Below are positions 54,401-64,000 of a DNA stretch of 64,000 bases, piece by piece. Below the pieces are notes generated by a model that saw nothing but the letters and a program-made list of their open reading frames with translations, did not search any database and was not told the origin of the DNA. The stretch is from contig NC_017249.1 of NCBI RefSeq assembly GCF_000284375.1, forward strand, positions 930,001-994,000, in the 5' to 3' direction. Position 1 is the stretch's first letter. Each line of letters starts with the position of its first letter. A program made the position numbers and the translations under genes. The stretch is from Bradyrhizobium japonicum USDA 6. Lineage in GTDB: Bacteria > Pseudomonadota > Alphaproteobacteria > Rhizobiales > Xanthobacteraceae.

Positions 54401-55372
54401 ATGACCGGGATTACACGACGCATTCTGTTGGCGGGGGCTGTTGCGCTCGCCATGACCCCTGCGGCACGGGCGGCGGATCCGCTCAAGGAAATCCGCATCG
54501 ACTGGGCGACCTACAATCCGGTGTCGATGGTCCTGAAGCAGAAGGGTCTGCTGGAGAAGGAATTCGCCAAGGACGGCATCAGCATCATTTGGGTGCAGTC
54601 GGCGGGCTCCAACAAGGCGCTCGAATTCCTCAATGCCGGCTCGATCGATTTCGGCTCGACCGCGGGCTCGGCGGCGCTGGTGGCCAAGATCAACGGCAAC
54701 CCGATCAAGTCGATCTACGTCTATTCGCGTCCCGAATGGACGGCGCTGGTGACATCAAAGGATTCCAAGATCGCGAGCGTTGCCGATCTCAAGGGCAAGC
54801 GCGTCGCGGTGACGCGCGGCACCGATCCGCACATCTTCCTGGTGCGCGCGCTGTTAGGCGCCGGCCTCACCGAAAAGGACATCACGCCGGTGCTGCTCCA
54901 GCACGCCGACGGCAAGACCGCGCTGATCCGCGGCGACGTCGATGCCTGGGCCGGTCTCGATCCGATGATGGCGCAGGCCGAGGTCGAGGAAGGTGCAAAA
55001 CTGTTCTATCGCAAGGCGGATGCCAACACCTGGGGCATCCTCAATGTGCGCGAGCAGTTCTTGAAGGACTATCCGGACGCCGCCCGCCGCGTGCTCGCGG
55101 TCTACGAGGAAGCGCGCAAATATTCGCTGGCGAATTACGATGACCTGAAGAAGACCTTCATCGCCGTGACCAAGCTGCCGGACGCCGTCGTCGACAAGCA
55201 GCTCAAGGAGCGCACCGAGCTCACCCACAGCCGCATCGGCGCGCCCCAGCGCGAGTCGATCCTCGCTGCCGGCCTTGCCCTCCAGCAGGCCGGCGTCGTC
55301 GACGCCAAGGTCGACGTGAAGGCGACGCTGGATGCCCTGATCGACGACCAGGTCCCGCTGCCGACGAATTGA
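54401..55372 (+). CDS. Aliphatic sulfonate/nitrate/taurine-type ABC substrate-binding protein
   Basis: ATG 54401 has GAGGAGG 6 nt upstream. The 323-residue protein has a twin-Arg-like signal region (ITRRILLAGAVALAMTPAARA). The mature part follows the SsuA/NMT1 pattern: IRIDWATYNPVSMVLKQKGLLEKEF, LEFLNAGSIDFGSTAGSAAL, DLKGKRVAVTRGTDPH. It captures an alkanesulfonate, taurine or similar anion in the periplasm. The permease and ATPase follow. A 14-bp hairpin separates it from the permease gene, which would favour excess binding protein. Confidence 0.87.
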   Translation: MTGITRRILLAGAVALAMTPAARAADPLKEIRIDWATYNPVSMVLKQKGLLEKEFAKDGISIIWVQSAGSNKALEFLNAGSIDFGSTAGSAALVAKINGNPIKSIYVYSRPEWTALVTSKDSKIASVADLKGKRVAVTRGTDPHIFLVRALLGAGLTEKDITPVLLQHADGKTALIRGDVDAWAGLDPMMAQAEVEEGAKLFYRKADANTWGILNVREQFLKDYPDAARRVLAVYEEARKYSLANYDDLKKTFIAVTKLPDAVVDKQLKERTELTHSRIGAPQRESILAAGLALQQAGVVDAKVDVKATLDALIDDQVPLPTN

Positions 55373-55376
55373 GGTG

Positions 55377-55409
55377 CTCTTACCCTCCCCCTCCAGGGGA
55401 GGGTAAGAG
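55377..55409. repeat. Strong hairpin between SBP and permease genes
   Basis: CTCTTACCCTCCCC (55377-55390) and GGGGAGGGTAAGAG (55396-55409) are perfect arms with loop CTCCA, 5 nt after the SBP stop. Same family as 57655-57824. It may act as a partial terminator or mRNA-stabilising element. Confidence 0.75.
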
Positions 55410-55450
55410 GCGCCCTTGCATTCCCCGACCAGACGCGCTTCCTACCGGCC

Positions 55451-56296
55451 ATGATCTCCGACGCGCCAGTGTTGCAACAGACCTCGGAACCGGCCGAGAG
55501 CGCCGCCGCGCCCCCGCGGCTGTCGCGCTACGCGCGGCCGGTGCTGGGACTGTTGCTGCCGCTGATCCTCGCGCTCGGCTGGGAGCTGGTGGTCTGGCTC
55601 GGCTGGTCCAACGGCCGTCTGGTGCCGCCGCCCTCGCGCGTGTTTGGGACCATCACCGAGCTCGCCCGCTCCGGCGAGCTGGTCCGCCACATCGCCGCAA
55701 CGCTGTGGCGGGTCGGCCTCGGCTTCGCCTTCGGCGTGATCGCGGGCACCGTGCTCGGCGCCATCTCCGGCTATTGGTCGCTGGCACGCCGGCTGCTCGA
55801 TCCGACCGTGCAGGCGCTGCGTGCGATCCCTTCGCTCGCCTGGGTGCCGTTGTTCATCCTCTGGCTCGGCATCTTCGAGACCTCCAAGATCGCGCTGATC
55901 GCGGTCGGCGTGTTCTTTCCGGTCTATCTCGGCGTGATGGGCGCGATCCTTTCCGTCGATCGCAAGATCGTCGAGGTCGGTCGCACCTTCCGCCTCTCCG
56001 GGTTCGCCATGATCCGCCGCATCCTGCTGCCCGCGGTGCTGCCGGCCTATGTCGTGTCCTTGCGTGTCGGCCTTGGTCTGGGCTGGATGTTCGTGGTGGC
56101 GGCCGAACTGATCGGCGCTTCCGAAGGCCTCGGCTATCTCCTGCTCGACGGCCAGCAGCTCGGCAAGCCCGCGCAGATTCTCGCGGCGATTGTGATCTTC
56201 GCCATTCTCGGCAAGCTCACCGACTGGCTGATAGAGGTCGCAGCCGCGCCGTTCCTGCGCTGGCAGGACGCCTTCGGGCGTGCGAGGGGAGCGTAA
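55451..56296 (+). CDS. ABC transporter permease, SsuC/TauC-like
   Basis: The 281-residue protein has six hydrophobic helices. The BPD_transp_1 cytoplasmic loop is FRLSGFAMIRRILLPAVLPAY (EAA-like). RAIPSLAWVPLFILWLGIFETSK is a conserved region of sulfonate/nitrate permeases. The first 25 residues are Ala/Pro-rich and cytosolic. Its stop is 4 nt before the ATPase start. Confidence 0.89.
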   Translation: MISDAPVLQQTSEPAESAAAPPRLSRYARPVLGLLLPLILALGWELVVWLGWSNGRLVPPPSRVFGTITELARSGELVRHIAATLWRVGLGFAFGVIAGTVLGAISGYWSLARRLLDPTVQALRAIPSLAWVPLFILWLGIFETSKIALIAVGVFFPVYLGVMGAILSVDRKIVEVGRTFRLSGFAMIRRILLPAVLPAYVVSLRVGLGLGWMFVVAAELIGASEGLGYLLLDGQQLGKPAQILAAIVIFAILGKLTDWLIEVAAAPFLRWQDAFGRARGA

Positions 56297-56300
56297 CGCG

Positions 56301-57086
56301 ATGCTGGCGCTCGAGCGGGTCAGCAAGACCTATCCCAACGGCGTGCAGGCGCTGGCGCGTTTCTCCGCCGAGATCAAGCAGGGCGAGATCGTCGCGATCA
56401 TCGGCGGCTCCGGCTGCGGCAAGTCCACGCTGCTGCGTGCCATCGCCGGCCTCGATCGCGCGAGCGCAGGTACGGTGACGCTCGACAGCGAGGCGATCAG
56501 TTCGCCGCACGCCAAGATCGGCATCATCTTCCAGGAGCCGCGGCTTTTGCCCTGGCTCAGCGTCGCCGACAATATCGGCTTCGGCCTTGCCGACCTGCCC
56601 GCGGCCGAGCGGCGCGAGAAGGTGGCGCGCGCGCTCGCCCGCGTCGGGCTCGCCGACAAGGCGCAGGCCTGGCCGCGCGAGCTCTCGGGCGGGCAGGCGC
56701 AGCGTGTCGCGATCGCGCGTGCGCTGGTGCCGCAGCCGGAAGTGCTGCTGCTCGACGAGCCGTTCTCCGCGCTCGACGCCTTCACCCGCAGGGATCTCCA
56801 GGATCATCTGCTCGACCTCTGGGCCGACACGCGGCCGACGCTCATCCTCGTCACACATGACGTCGACGAGGCCGTGGTGCTGGCCGATCGCGTGCTGGTG
56901 ATGCGGCCGCGGCCGGGCCGGCTGTTCGACCAGATCGAGATCAATCTGGGCCGGCCGCGCGACCGCAATTCGCCGCTGTTCGAGAATTTCAAGCGAAGTG
57001 TGCTGACGTCACTCGACCGTTCGCTCGACCGCAACGTGCCCGACCGTGACGCAACCCAGGGTCCCGGTCAGGCCATGTGGTGGTGA
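56301..57086 (+). CDS. ABC transporter ATP-binding protein, SsuB/TauB-like
   Basis: ATG 56301 encodes 261 residues. Walker A is GGSGCGKST, the signature LSGGQAQRVAIARAL, Walker B VLLLDEPFSALD and the H-loop VTHDVDEA. PFSALDAFTR is typical for SsuB/TauB ATPases. It completes a three-gene importer. Confidence 0.91.
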   Translation: MLALERVSKTYPNGVQALARFSAEIKQGEIVAIIGGSGCGKSTLLRAIAGLDRASAGTVTLDSEAISSPHAKIGIIFQEPRLLPWLSVADNIGFGLADLPAAERREKVARALARVGLADKAQAWPRELSGGQAQRVAIARALVPQPEVLLLDEPFSALDAFTRRDLQDHLLDLWADTRPTLILVTHDVDEAVVLADRVLVMRPRPGRLFDQIEINLGRPRDRNSPLFENFKRSVLTSLDRSLDRNVPDRDATQGPGQAMWW

Positions 57087-57140
57087 CATTTTCTCTCTGA
57101 GCCGGTACATCGAGGGACGATTTTTCCGGGAGAGAACAAG

Positions 57141-57650
57141 ATGGACGCCGCAGCACTGCGCCAGATGCAGGCCCCGATCAAGGAACGCTACAAGACCGAT
57201 CCCAAGACCGCGATGATCACGCTGAAGGCCAAGGGCTCGACCGACAGCGAAGGCATCGCCTGCAAGGTCGAGACCGGCCGCGCCATCGCAATGGCGGGCC
57301 TGCATCCCGCCACCGGCGGCTCCGGCCTCGAGCTCTGCTCCGGCGACATGCTGCTCGAAGCCTTGGTCGCCTGTGCCGGCGTCACGCTGAAATCGGTCGC
57401 GACCGCCATCGAGATCCCGCTGAAGACCGGCAACGTCTATGCCGAGGGCGATCTCGATTTCCGCGGCACGCTCGGCGTCGACAAGGAGACCCCGGTCGGC
57501 TTCGCCGAGATCCGCCTGCGCTTCGAGGTCGACACCGACGCGCCGCAGGACAAGCTCGATCTCCTGCTCAAACTCACCGAGCGCTATTGCGTGGTCTACC
57601 AGACCATCAAGAACGGCCCGAAGGTTTCGGTGTCGATGCAGCGGATCTAG
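57141..57650 (+). CDS. OsmC-family peroxiredoxin-like protein
   Basis: The 169-residue protein has the two redox cysteines of OsmC/Ohr: ELCSGDMLLEALVACAG and ERYCVVYQT. It may reduce organic hydroperoxides. It follows the transporter operon by about 55 nt, with its own GGGAGA site, so co-transcription is likely. An importer gene cluster with OsmC hints at oxidative chemistry of the imported substrate (inference). Confidence 0.86.
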   Translation: MDAAALRQMQAPIKERYKTDPKTAMITLKAKGSTDSEGIACKVETGRAIAMAGLHPATGGSGLELCSGDMLLEALVACAGVTLKSVATAIEIPLKTGNVYAEGDLDFRGTLGVDKETPVGFAEIRLRFEVDTDAPQDKLDLLLKLTERYCVVYQTIKNGPKVSVSMQRI

Positions 57651-57654
57651 CTCT

Positions 57655-57824
57655 CTTTACCCTCCCCTGGAGGGGGAGGGTCGATCGCGCGCAGCGCGAG
57701 CGGGGTGGGGTGACGGTCTCTCCACGTCGCACACTGCCCGTGTTGAGAGATCACCCCACCCCGTCTCGCACCGCTGACGCGCTGCGAACCGACCCTCCCC
57801 CTCCAGGGGAGGGTGAAGAGCACC
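57655..57824. repeat. Compound palindromic repeat with GGGAGGGG stems
   Basis: ACCCTCCCCTGGAGGGGGAGGGT and GACCCTCCCCCTCCAGGGGAGGGTG bracket a central part containing GGGGTGGGGTGA and TCACCCCACCCCG, so the entire 170-nt element is a large inverted repeat. It ends inside the first codons of the membrane-protein gene. Confidence 0.85.
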
Positions 57825-58646
57825 GCGCGGAATGCCCCCGAGCTCCACTTCATCATCCTCCTCGTCCTGCGCATGGCGATCGCCGCGGCATTTGTCGTGT
57901 CAGCGTCGTTCATCGCCGAGCGCACCGGTCCGGTGATCGGCGGACTGGTGGCGACCTTGCCGATCTCGGCCGGTCCTTCCTACGTCTTCCTCGCGCTCGA
58001 CCATGACGCCGCCTTCATCGCGCAAGGCGCGCTGTCGAGCCTTCCGGTCAACGCGGCGACGATCTTCATGGGGCTCACCTATGTCGTACAGGCGCAGCGG
58101 CGCAGTTTTCCGGCGAGCGTCGGCAGCGCGGTCGCGGTGTGGATCGTGCTGGCCTCCATTATCCGTCTGTTCGACTGGACTTTGACGGCCGGGCTCGCCG
58201 TCAACCTGGTCGCCTTCGGCATCTGCATTCCGCTGCTCGCAAAATATCGCCATGTGAAGATGCCGCTGGTGACACGCCGGTGGTACGACATCCCGTTCCG
58301 CGCCTCGCTGGTCGCGACGCTGGTTGCGATCGTGGTCTCGACCTCGGGATGGGTCGGCCCGCGGGTGAGCGGCGTCATCGCGCTCTACCCGATCGTGTTC
58401 ACCAGCATGATGGTGATCCTGCATCCGCGCATCGGCGGCCCGCCGACCGCCGCCGTGCTCGCCAACTCCGCCTGGGGCCTGCTCGGTTTCGGTCTGGCTA
58501 TTGCGGTGCTGCACGTCGCCGTCACGCAGTTCGGCTCTGCGATCGGCTTGAGTTGCGCACTCGCCACCTGCATCGGCTGGAACCTGACGCTGTGGTGGAT
58601 GGGACGACGGAAGAGGCCGTTGCATCAGCCGCGCCGCGCTTCCTAA
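57813..58646 (+). CDS. Unrecognised integral membrane protein, 277 aa
   Basis: The only upstream start is GTG 57813, which lies in the tail of the palindromic repeat; the next ATG (57873) would cut into the first helix. About eight hydrophobic helices are visible, paired in a pattern suggesting an internal duplication: ERTGPVIGGLVATLPISAGPSY in the first half, GPRVSGVIALYPIVFTSMMV in the second. I do not recognise the family. The repeated G-P-x-x-x-G-x-I/V-A pattern is like that of small transport proteins. Downstream is the broken GrlR gene. Confidence 0.72.
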   Translation: MKSTARNAPELHFIILLVLRMAIAAAFVVSASFIAERTGPVIGGLVATLPISAGPSYVFLALDHDAAFIAQGALSSLPVNAATIFMGLTYVVQAQRRSFPASVGSAVAVWIVLASIIRLFDWTLTAGLAVNLVAFGICIPLLAKYRHVKMPLVTRRWYDIPFRASLVATLVAIVVSTSGWVGPRVSGVIALYPIVFTSMMVILHPRIGGPPTAAVLANSAWGLLGFGLAIAVLHVAVTQFGSAIGLSCALATCIGWNLTLWWMGRRKRPLHQPRRAS

Positions 58647-58748
58647 GGCGAGGTACGCTACGCTTGGGACCAGCCCTGCGTCAGGATAGTTAGTTACCGG
58701 GGCTGGCAGACCCGCTAAGCTGGCGACAGAGCAAGATCGGGGCGTGCG

Positions 58749-59461
58749 GTGGAGGGATTGTACAAGGTCGAATACGATATCAACGACGGCTCCGGCCGCA
58801 GCGTGCTGTACGCGCATGCCGGGAAAATGCTTGGCGGCAACACGGCCTTCGCCCACCTCGGCACCTACGAGATTGTGAACGGCGAAATCGTCGCCAGGCT
58901 CCGGACGAAGCGCCACAGCCGGTCGCCGCAGCACAGGTCGCTGGTCAGCTCCGACGCCGTCACAATCAGCATTCGCGGTCGACAGCAGGGCATGCTCTAC
59001 CGCTTCGAGGGAGAAGTGGTCGAGGACGCCTCGGTGTTTCGCGCCGTGATGACGCCGCTCGGCGACGATGACGTTCCCCGCCCGGTGCGGTCGGCGAGGG
59101 CGGCATCGTCAGCGGACTCTATTCGATCGACATCCGGATGCTGGATGGAATTACCGGTGGCCATACCGGCGTGATGTTGCTGCGCGACGGCCGCATCCTC
59201 GGCGGCGATGCCTTCTTCTATTATCTCGGCGCCTATTCTTCGGCGAACGGTCGCTGGAAAGGCGAATTCGTCAATCAGGAACACACGCTGGCAAAGAGCG
59301 AGCATCCCTTGTTCGGTGGCTATGAGGTGGGCATCGGCTTCTCCGGCCACTGCGATGACAAGGGCGTCGACATGGAAGCGATCGCGCTCGCGGGCAAGCG
59401 CAGCATCCGCCTCGCCGCCACCTTGAAGCTGATCGAGCCGTTTGCCAGGGCGGGCCGCTGA
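58749..59461 (+). pseudogene. Tandem GrlR-domain protein interrupted by an apparent frameshift
   Basis: GTG 58749 opens a frame that encodes one GrlR-type domain (GLYKVEYDIN, then GKMLGGNTAFAHLGTYEI) and then turns into meaningless Arg/Ser-rich sequence. A second GrlR-type domain is in another frame (GLYSIDIRMLDG, GRILGGDAFFYYLGAY) up to 59461. It has no good start of its own: its first conserved residues lie upstream of the only ATG (59138). One extra C in the four-C run 59076-59079 would fuse both into one protein of about 237 residues. GrlR represses the LEE type III secretion regulon in enteropathogenic E. coli; relatives in rhizobia have no assigned role. Sequencing error is as likely as a real mutation. 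Confidence 0.7.
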
Positions 59462-59587
59462 CGGCCAGTATGCCGGCGAACACGGCCAGGCCTTCGCAAT
59501 TCCACCTGCGGCACACAACCCGGCATCGCGGCTCGCCTCATGGCTTGTCGGTCGGAGTAACCGCCGGAGGCGGAAGGTTCGCTGGCG

Positions 59588-62323
59588 CTACCTCGGCAGC
59601 TTGGCCTTCAACGCATAGAGCGCATCCAGCGCCTCGCGCGGCGACATCTCGTCGGGGTGCAGCGCCTTCACCGCGTCCATCAGCAGTTCGGCCTCGCTCG
59701 GCGGCGCGGCTTCGGCGGCGGCCCGCGAGGGCACGGCGAACAGCGGCAGATCGTCGGCCAGCGCCCGCGCGGTCTGGCCGCGGTCCTGCGCCTCGAGTTT
59801 TGCCAGCACCGATTTGGCGCGCGTGATCACGGCCGGCGGCAGGCCGGCGAGCTTGGCGACCTGGATGCCGTAGGAGCGGTCGGCGGAGCCCGGCAGCACC
59901 TCGTGCAGGAACACGACATTGCCCTGCCATTCCTTCACCCGCACCGTCGCGTTGAACATGCGCGGCAGTTTTGCCGAGAGCGCGGTCAGCTCGTGATAAT
60001 GCGTCGCGAACAGCGTGCGGCAGCGGTTGCTCTCGTGCAGATGCTCGATCGCGGCCCAGGCGATGGAGAGGCCGTCGAACGTCGCGGTGCCGCGGCCGAT
60101 CTCGTCGAGGATCACGAGCGCGCGCTCGCCGGCCTGGTTCAGGATCGCCGCGGTCTCGACCATCTCCACCATGAAGGTGGAGCGGCCGCGCGCGAGATCG
60201 TCGGCGGCGCCGACGCGCGAGAACAGGCGGTCGATGATGCCGATCCGCGCCCGCGTCGCCGGCACGAAGCTGCCGATCTGCGCCAGCAGCGCGATCAGCG
60301 CGTTCTGGCGCAGGAAGGTCGATTTACCGGCCATGTTGGGACCGGTCAGCAGCCAGAGCTGGCCGGATTTTTGCGCCGGTGTTGGCGAGAGATCGCAGGC
60401 ATTGGCAATGAACGGCTCGCCATTGCGCTTGAGCGCCTGTTCCACGACGGGATGGCGGCCCGCCTCGATCGCAAAGCCGAGGGAGTCATCCACGTCCGGC
60501 CGCACATAATTGTCGTCGACCGCGAGCTTGGCCAGCGAGGTCGCGACGTCGAGCAGCGCAAAGGCGTGGGCTGCGGCGCGCAGATCGTCGCTGATATCAA
60601 GCGCCTTCGCGGACAGCCGCTCGAAGATCTCGAGCTCGAGTCCGAGCGCGCGGTCGCCGGCATTGGCGATCTTGGCCTCGATCTCGCCGAGCTCCGAGGT
60701 GGTGAAGCGCACCTGTCCGGCCAGCGTCTGGCGATGGATGAAGGTCGCATTCAGCGGCGCCGACATCAGCTTGTCGCCGTGCTGCGCGGTGACCTCGACG
60801 AAATAGCCGAGCACGTTGTTGTGCCGGATCTTGAGGCCCTTCACGCCGGTATGATCGGCGTAGCGCGCCTGCATCGAGGCCACCACGAGGCGCGAGGCAT
60901 CGCGCAGGTTTCGCGTTTCGTCAAGCGCGGGCTCGTAGCCCTGACGCACGAAGCCGCCGTCGCGCTTGATCAGCGGCAGCTGCTCGTCCAGCGCGCTGGC
61001 AAATTCGGATGCGAGCTCGCGCGACGGACGCTGCAAGGCCGCCGTCACCAGCGCGATCTCCTGCGGCGGCTGGTCGAGATCGCCGAGGCGCATCAGCACC
61101 TGGTCGGCGGCGATGATGCCGTCGCGCAGGCCGGCGAGGTCGCGCGGTCCGCCGCGGCCGACCGAAAGACGGGCCAGTGCCCGCGACATGTCGGGCGCGC
61201 CGCGCAGGATGCTGCGGATGTCTTCACGCGCAGCGGAGTCCGCAACGAAGGCGCTGACGGCATCGAGCCGCCGCGCGATTGCGGGCGCGTCCGTCAGCGG
61301 CGCGGCCAGGCGCTGGGCGAGTAAACGCGAGCCGGCCGAGGTCACGGTGCAGTCGATGGCGTCGAGCAGCGAGCCGCGGCGTTCGCCCGCGAGCGTTCGC
61401 GTCAGTTCGAGATTGGCGCGGGTGGCGGGGTCGATCGCCATGGTCGCGCCCGAGGCCTCGCGCGCGGGCGGCGACAGCGGCGGATGCTTGCCGACCTGGG
61501 TGCGGTCGACATAGGTGACGGCGGCGGCTGCGGCGGTCGCTTCCAGCCGGGTGAGCTGCGCGAGCCCGTCCATGGTCGCGACGGCGAAATAATCGCACAG
61601 GCGTTTTTCCGCGGTGGCGCCGTCGAAGACGTCGCGGGTCAGCGGCGTCACCGCCGACAGCTCGCGCAAGGTCTGTCCGAGCTCGCTGTCATTGTAGAGC
61701 GCGTCGGTGACGATCGCCTCGTTCGGATTGATGCGCGCCAGCGTCGCGGCGAGCTCACCGCCCGAACATTCCATCACCGTGAATTCGGCGGTCGAGATGT
61801 CGATCCAGGCAAGCCCAAAACGGTCGCCGCCACCGGAGGCGCGGGCGCGCGCGATCGCCAGCAGATAATTGTTGGCGCGCGCGTCTAACAGCGTGTCCTC
61901 GGTCAGCGTACCCGGCGTGACCAGCCGCACCACGCCACGGCGCACCACGCTCTTGTTGCCGCGCGCTTTGGCGGCGGCGGGATCCTCGGTCTGCTCGCAC
62001 ACCGCGACCCGGTGGCCGGCGCTGATCAGGCGATGCAGATAGTCCTCGGAACGCTCGACCGGCACGCCGCACATCGGGATGTCGGCGCCCTGATGCTTGC
62101 CGCGCTTGGTCAGCACGATGCCGAGCGTCTTCGAGGCGATCTCGGCGTCCTCGAAGAACAGCTCGTAGAAGTCGCCCATCCGGTAAAACAGAAGCAGTCC
62201 CTGATGCGCCGCCTTGATCTCCAGATATTGTTCCATCATCGGCGTGACACGCGCGGCAGCTTCCGCCGGCGGTGCGGGCGTGGATTCGGGTTCTGGCGCG
62301 GGGATGGGCTGTTGCATTGTCAT
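59588..62323 (-). CDS. mutS: DNA mismatch repair protein MutS
   Basis: The 911-residue ATPase recognises mismatches and recruits MutL. The mismatch-binding motif is [11 protein letters not shown] (Phe-x-Glu pair in a nearby form). Walker A is GPNMAGKST, then STFMVEM and Walker [12 protein letters not shown], with ATHYHEL. The N-terminal 28 residues are Pro/Ala-rich, typical in Bradyrhizobium. The C-terminal end beyond the ATPase carries the usual helix-turn-helix dimer region and a tail similar to MutS C ([10 protein letters not shown]). Confidence 0.96.
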   Translation of the reverse strand: MTMQQPIPAPEPESTPAPPAEAAARVTPMMEQYLEIKAAHQGLLLFYRMGDFYELFFEDAEIASKTLGIVLTKRGKHQGADIPMCGVPVERSEDYLHRLISAGHRVAVCEQTEDPAAAKARGNKSVVRRGVVRLVTPGTLTEDTLLDARANNYLLAIARARASGGGDRFGLAWIDISTAEFTVMECSGGELAATLARINPNEAIVTDALYNDSELGQTLRELSAVTPLTRDVFDGATAEKRLCDYFAVATMDGLAQLTRLEATAAAAAVTYVDRTQVGKHPPLSPPAREASGATMAIDPATRANLELTRTLAGERRGSLLDAIDCTVTSAGSRLLAQRLAAPLTDAPAIARRLDAVSAFVADSAAREDIRSILRGAPDMSRALARLSVGRGGPRDLAGLRDGIIAADQVLMRLGDLDQPPQEIALVTAALQRPSRELASEFASALDEQLPLIKRDGGFVRQGYEPALDETRNLRDASRLVVASMQARYADHTGVKGLKIRHNNVLGYFVEVTAQHGDKLMSAPLNATFIHRQTLAGQVRFTTSELGEIEAKIANAGDRALGLELEIFERLSAKALDISDDLRAAAHAFALLDVATSLAKLAVDDNYVRPDVDDSLGFAIEAGRHPVVEQALKRNGEPFIANACDLSPTPAQKSGQLWLLTGPNMAGKSTFLRQNALIALLAQIGSFVPATRARIGIIDRLFSRVGAADDLARGRSTFMVEMVETAAILNQAGERALVILDEIGRGTATFDGLSIAWAAIEHLHESNRCRTLFATHYHELTALSAKLPRMFNATVRVKEWQGNVVFLHEVLPGSADRSYGIQVAKLAGLPPAVITRAKSVLAKLEAQDRGQTARALADDLPLFAVPSRAAAEAAPPSEAELLMDAVKALHPDEMSPREALDALYALKAKLPR

Positions 62324-62539
62324 GGGCGGCGCAACCTACAAAATTTCGCCCCGTGCTCCTATCGCTTTGGCCGGATGGGGCGGGTTTTCCACGTTGTCCG
62401 CACCGCGGCATGCGCTAGCGGCGTGCTCGCCCTCCGGAACACGCAAGAAACCGTCAATTGACCTGCCGCGGGCGCCCTCCTAAAACTCCGCGGACATTGA
62501 AGAATTTGGGCCGGACCGCGGCATTCAGGGAGAACAACG

Positions 62540-63746
<1,207 letters not shown>

Positions 63747-63748
<2 letters not shown>

Positions 63749-63769
63749 CGGGCCACCAAGTGGCCCGTC
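63747..63769 (+). terminator. Hairpin overlapping the pcaF stop codon
   Basis: GACGGGCCA and TGGCCCGTC form a perfect 9-bp stem with loop CCAAG. The stem includes the last bases of the stop codon. There is no T-tract. Confidence 0.4.
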
Positions 63770-63847
63770 ATCCCGGGGCGGTGCACTTGCACCGAACCCG
63801 GGATCTCGAGATTCCGGGTCTGGTCCTTCGGACCATCCCGGAATGAC
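63767..63847. repeat. Intergenic palindrome, 'GTCATTCCGGGGCG' family
   Basis: GTCATCCCGGGGCGGTGCACTTGCACC is followed by ATCTCGAGAT and CCATCCCGGAATGAC. It lies between pcaF and the dioxygenase gene. Confidence 0.8.
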
Positions 63848-63885
63848 AGTGTTGGAGTTACGCAGGTCGCTTCAGGGACCGTCCC

Positions 63886-64000
63886 ATGATCATCGAGCGC
63901 GAGCAGGACGTCACGGCCGCTGCACTGGCGGTGATGGAGCGGACGTCCGATCCGCGGCTGCGCCAGATCATGGTCTCCCTGGTCAAGCATCTGCACGGCT
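63886..64000 (+). CDS. N-terminus of an intradiol ring-cleavage dioxygenase (catechol or hydroxyquinol 1,2-dioxygenase)
   Basis: The frame from ATG 63886 is open to the window end (38 codons). The visible residues, beginning MIIEREQDVTAAALAVMERT and ending KHLHG, fit the helical Dioxygenase_N domain of intradiol enzymes. The metal-binding Tyr and His residues lie beyond the window. Neighbouring pcaF supports a ring-cleavage role in the beta-ketoadipate route. Catechol and hydroxyquinol types cannot be separated here. Confidence 0.7.
   Translation, partial: MIIEREQDVTAAALAVMERTSDPRLRQIMVSLVKHLHG

Overview
The window looks like chromosome of a slow-growing rhizobium in the Bradyrhizobium group. 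The evidence is high GC and strong third-position GC bias, a RegS/RegR redox pair with a near-textbook quinone motif, PHB metabolism genes, GlnD, many periplasmic-binding-protein transporters, and several families of intergenic palindromes typical of these genomes. Apart from positions 1-7940 it reads as ordinary core or persistent genome.

Region 1 (1-7940) is accessory. It is visibly lower in GC and holds five tightly packed plus-strand genes: a calcineurin-type metallophosphoesterase (5' end outside the window), a helical protein, two different P-loop GTPases and a 917-residue protein with the N-terminal signature of GTPase-associated protein 1. I read this as a GTPase-centred biological conflict (probably anti-phage) system of a class predicted from comparative genomics, as I recall it. 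The right boundary is about 900 bp without a convincing gene, followed by a tRNA-Arg(CCG) whose 3' end faces the island, so the tRNA is a plausible integration site. Two of the five genes carry a -1 frameshift at an A-run. A third frameshift elsewhere (58749-59461) also looks like one missing homopolymer base, so sequencing error has to be excluded before biology is inferred.

Region 2 (8077-22245) is signalling plus a branched-chain-amino-acid-type ABC transporter. Three c-di-GMP enzymes (PAS-GGDEF; PAS-PAS-GGDEF-EAL; PAS-GGDEF-EAL) and an HWE/HisKA_2 histidine kinase flank a complete SBP-LivG-LivF-LivH-LivM operon with overlapping ATGA/GTGA junctions. A PAS-containing sigma-54 activator lies upstream of that operon.

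Region 3 (22425-31593) is oxidative and carbon metabolism: an SDR, a cytochrome P450, a luciferase-like flavin monooxygenase related to limonene monooxygenase, soluble transhydrogenase SthA, an MFS exporter, a PHB-depolymerase-type esterase, and a small alpha/beta-barrel protein divergent from an HxlR regulator.

Region 4 (31597-46822) holds an MBL hydrolase, two GH13 enzymes (alpha-glucosidase and trehalose-synthase-like), MmcB, RegR/RegS, an ABC-2 exporter split by a 150-nt palindromic repeat, an intracellular PHB depolymerase, a YgjP-like metalloprotease, an unrecognised protein and penicillin-binding protein 1A.

Region 5 (46991-64000) holds two tandem orphan substrate-binding proteins of identical length, DUF1304, Ogt, GlnD, an SsuACB-type importer followed by OsmC, an unrecognised membrane protein, a broken tandem-GrlR gene, MutS, PcaF and the start of an intradiol dioxygenase gene. 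The last two suggest a beta-ketoadipate aromatic degradation locus running off the right edge.
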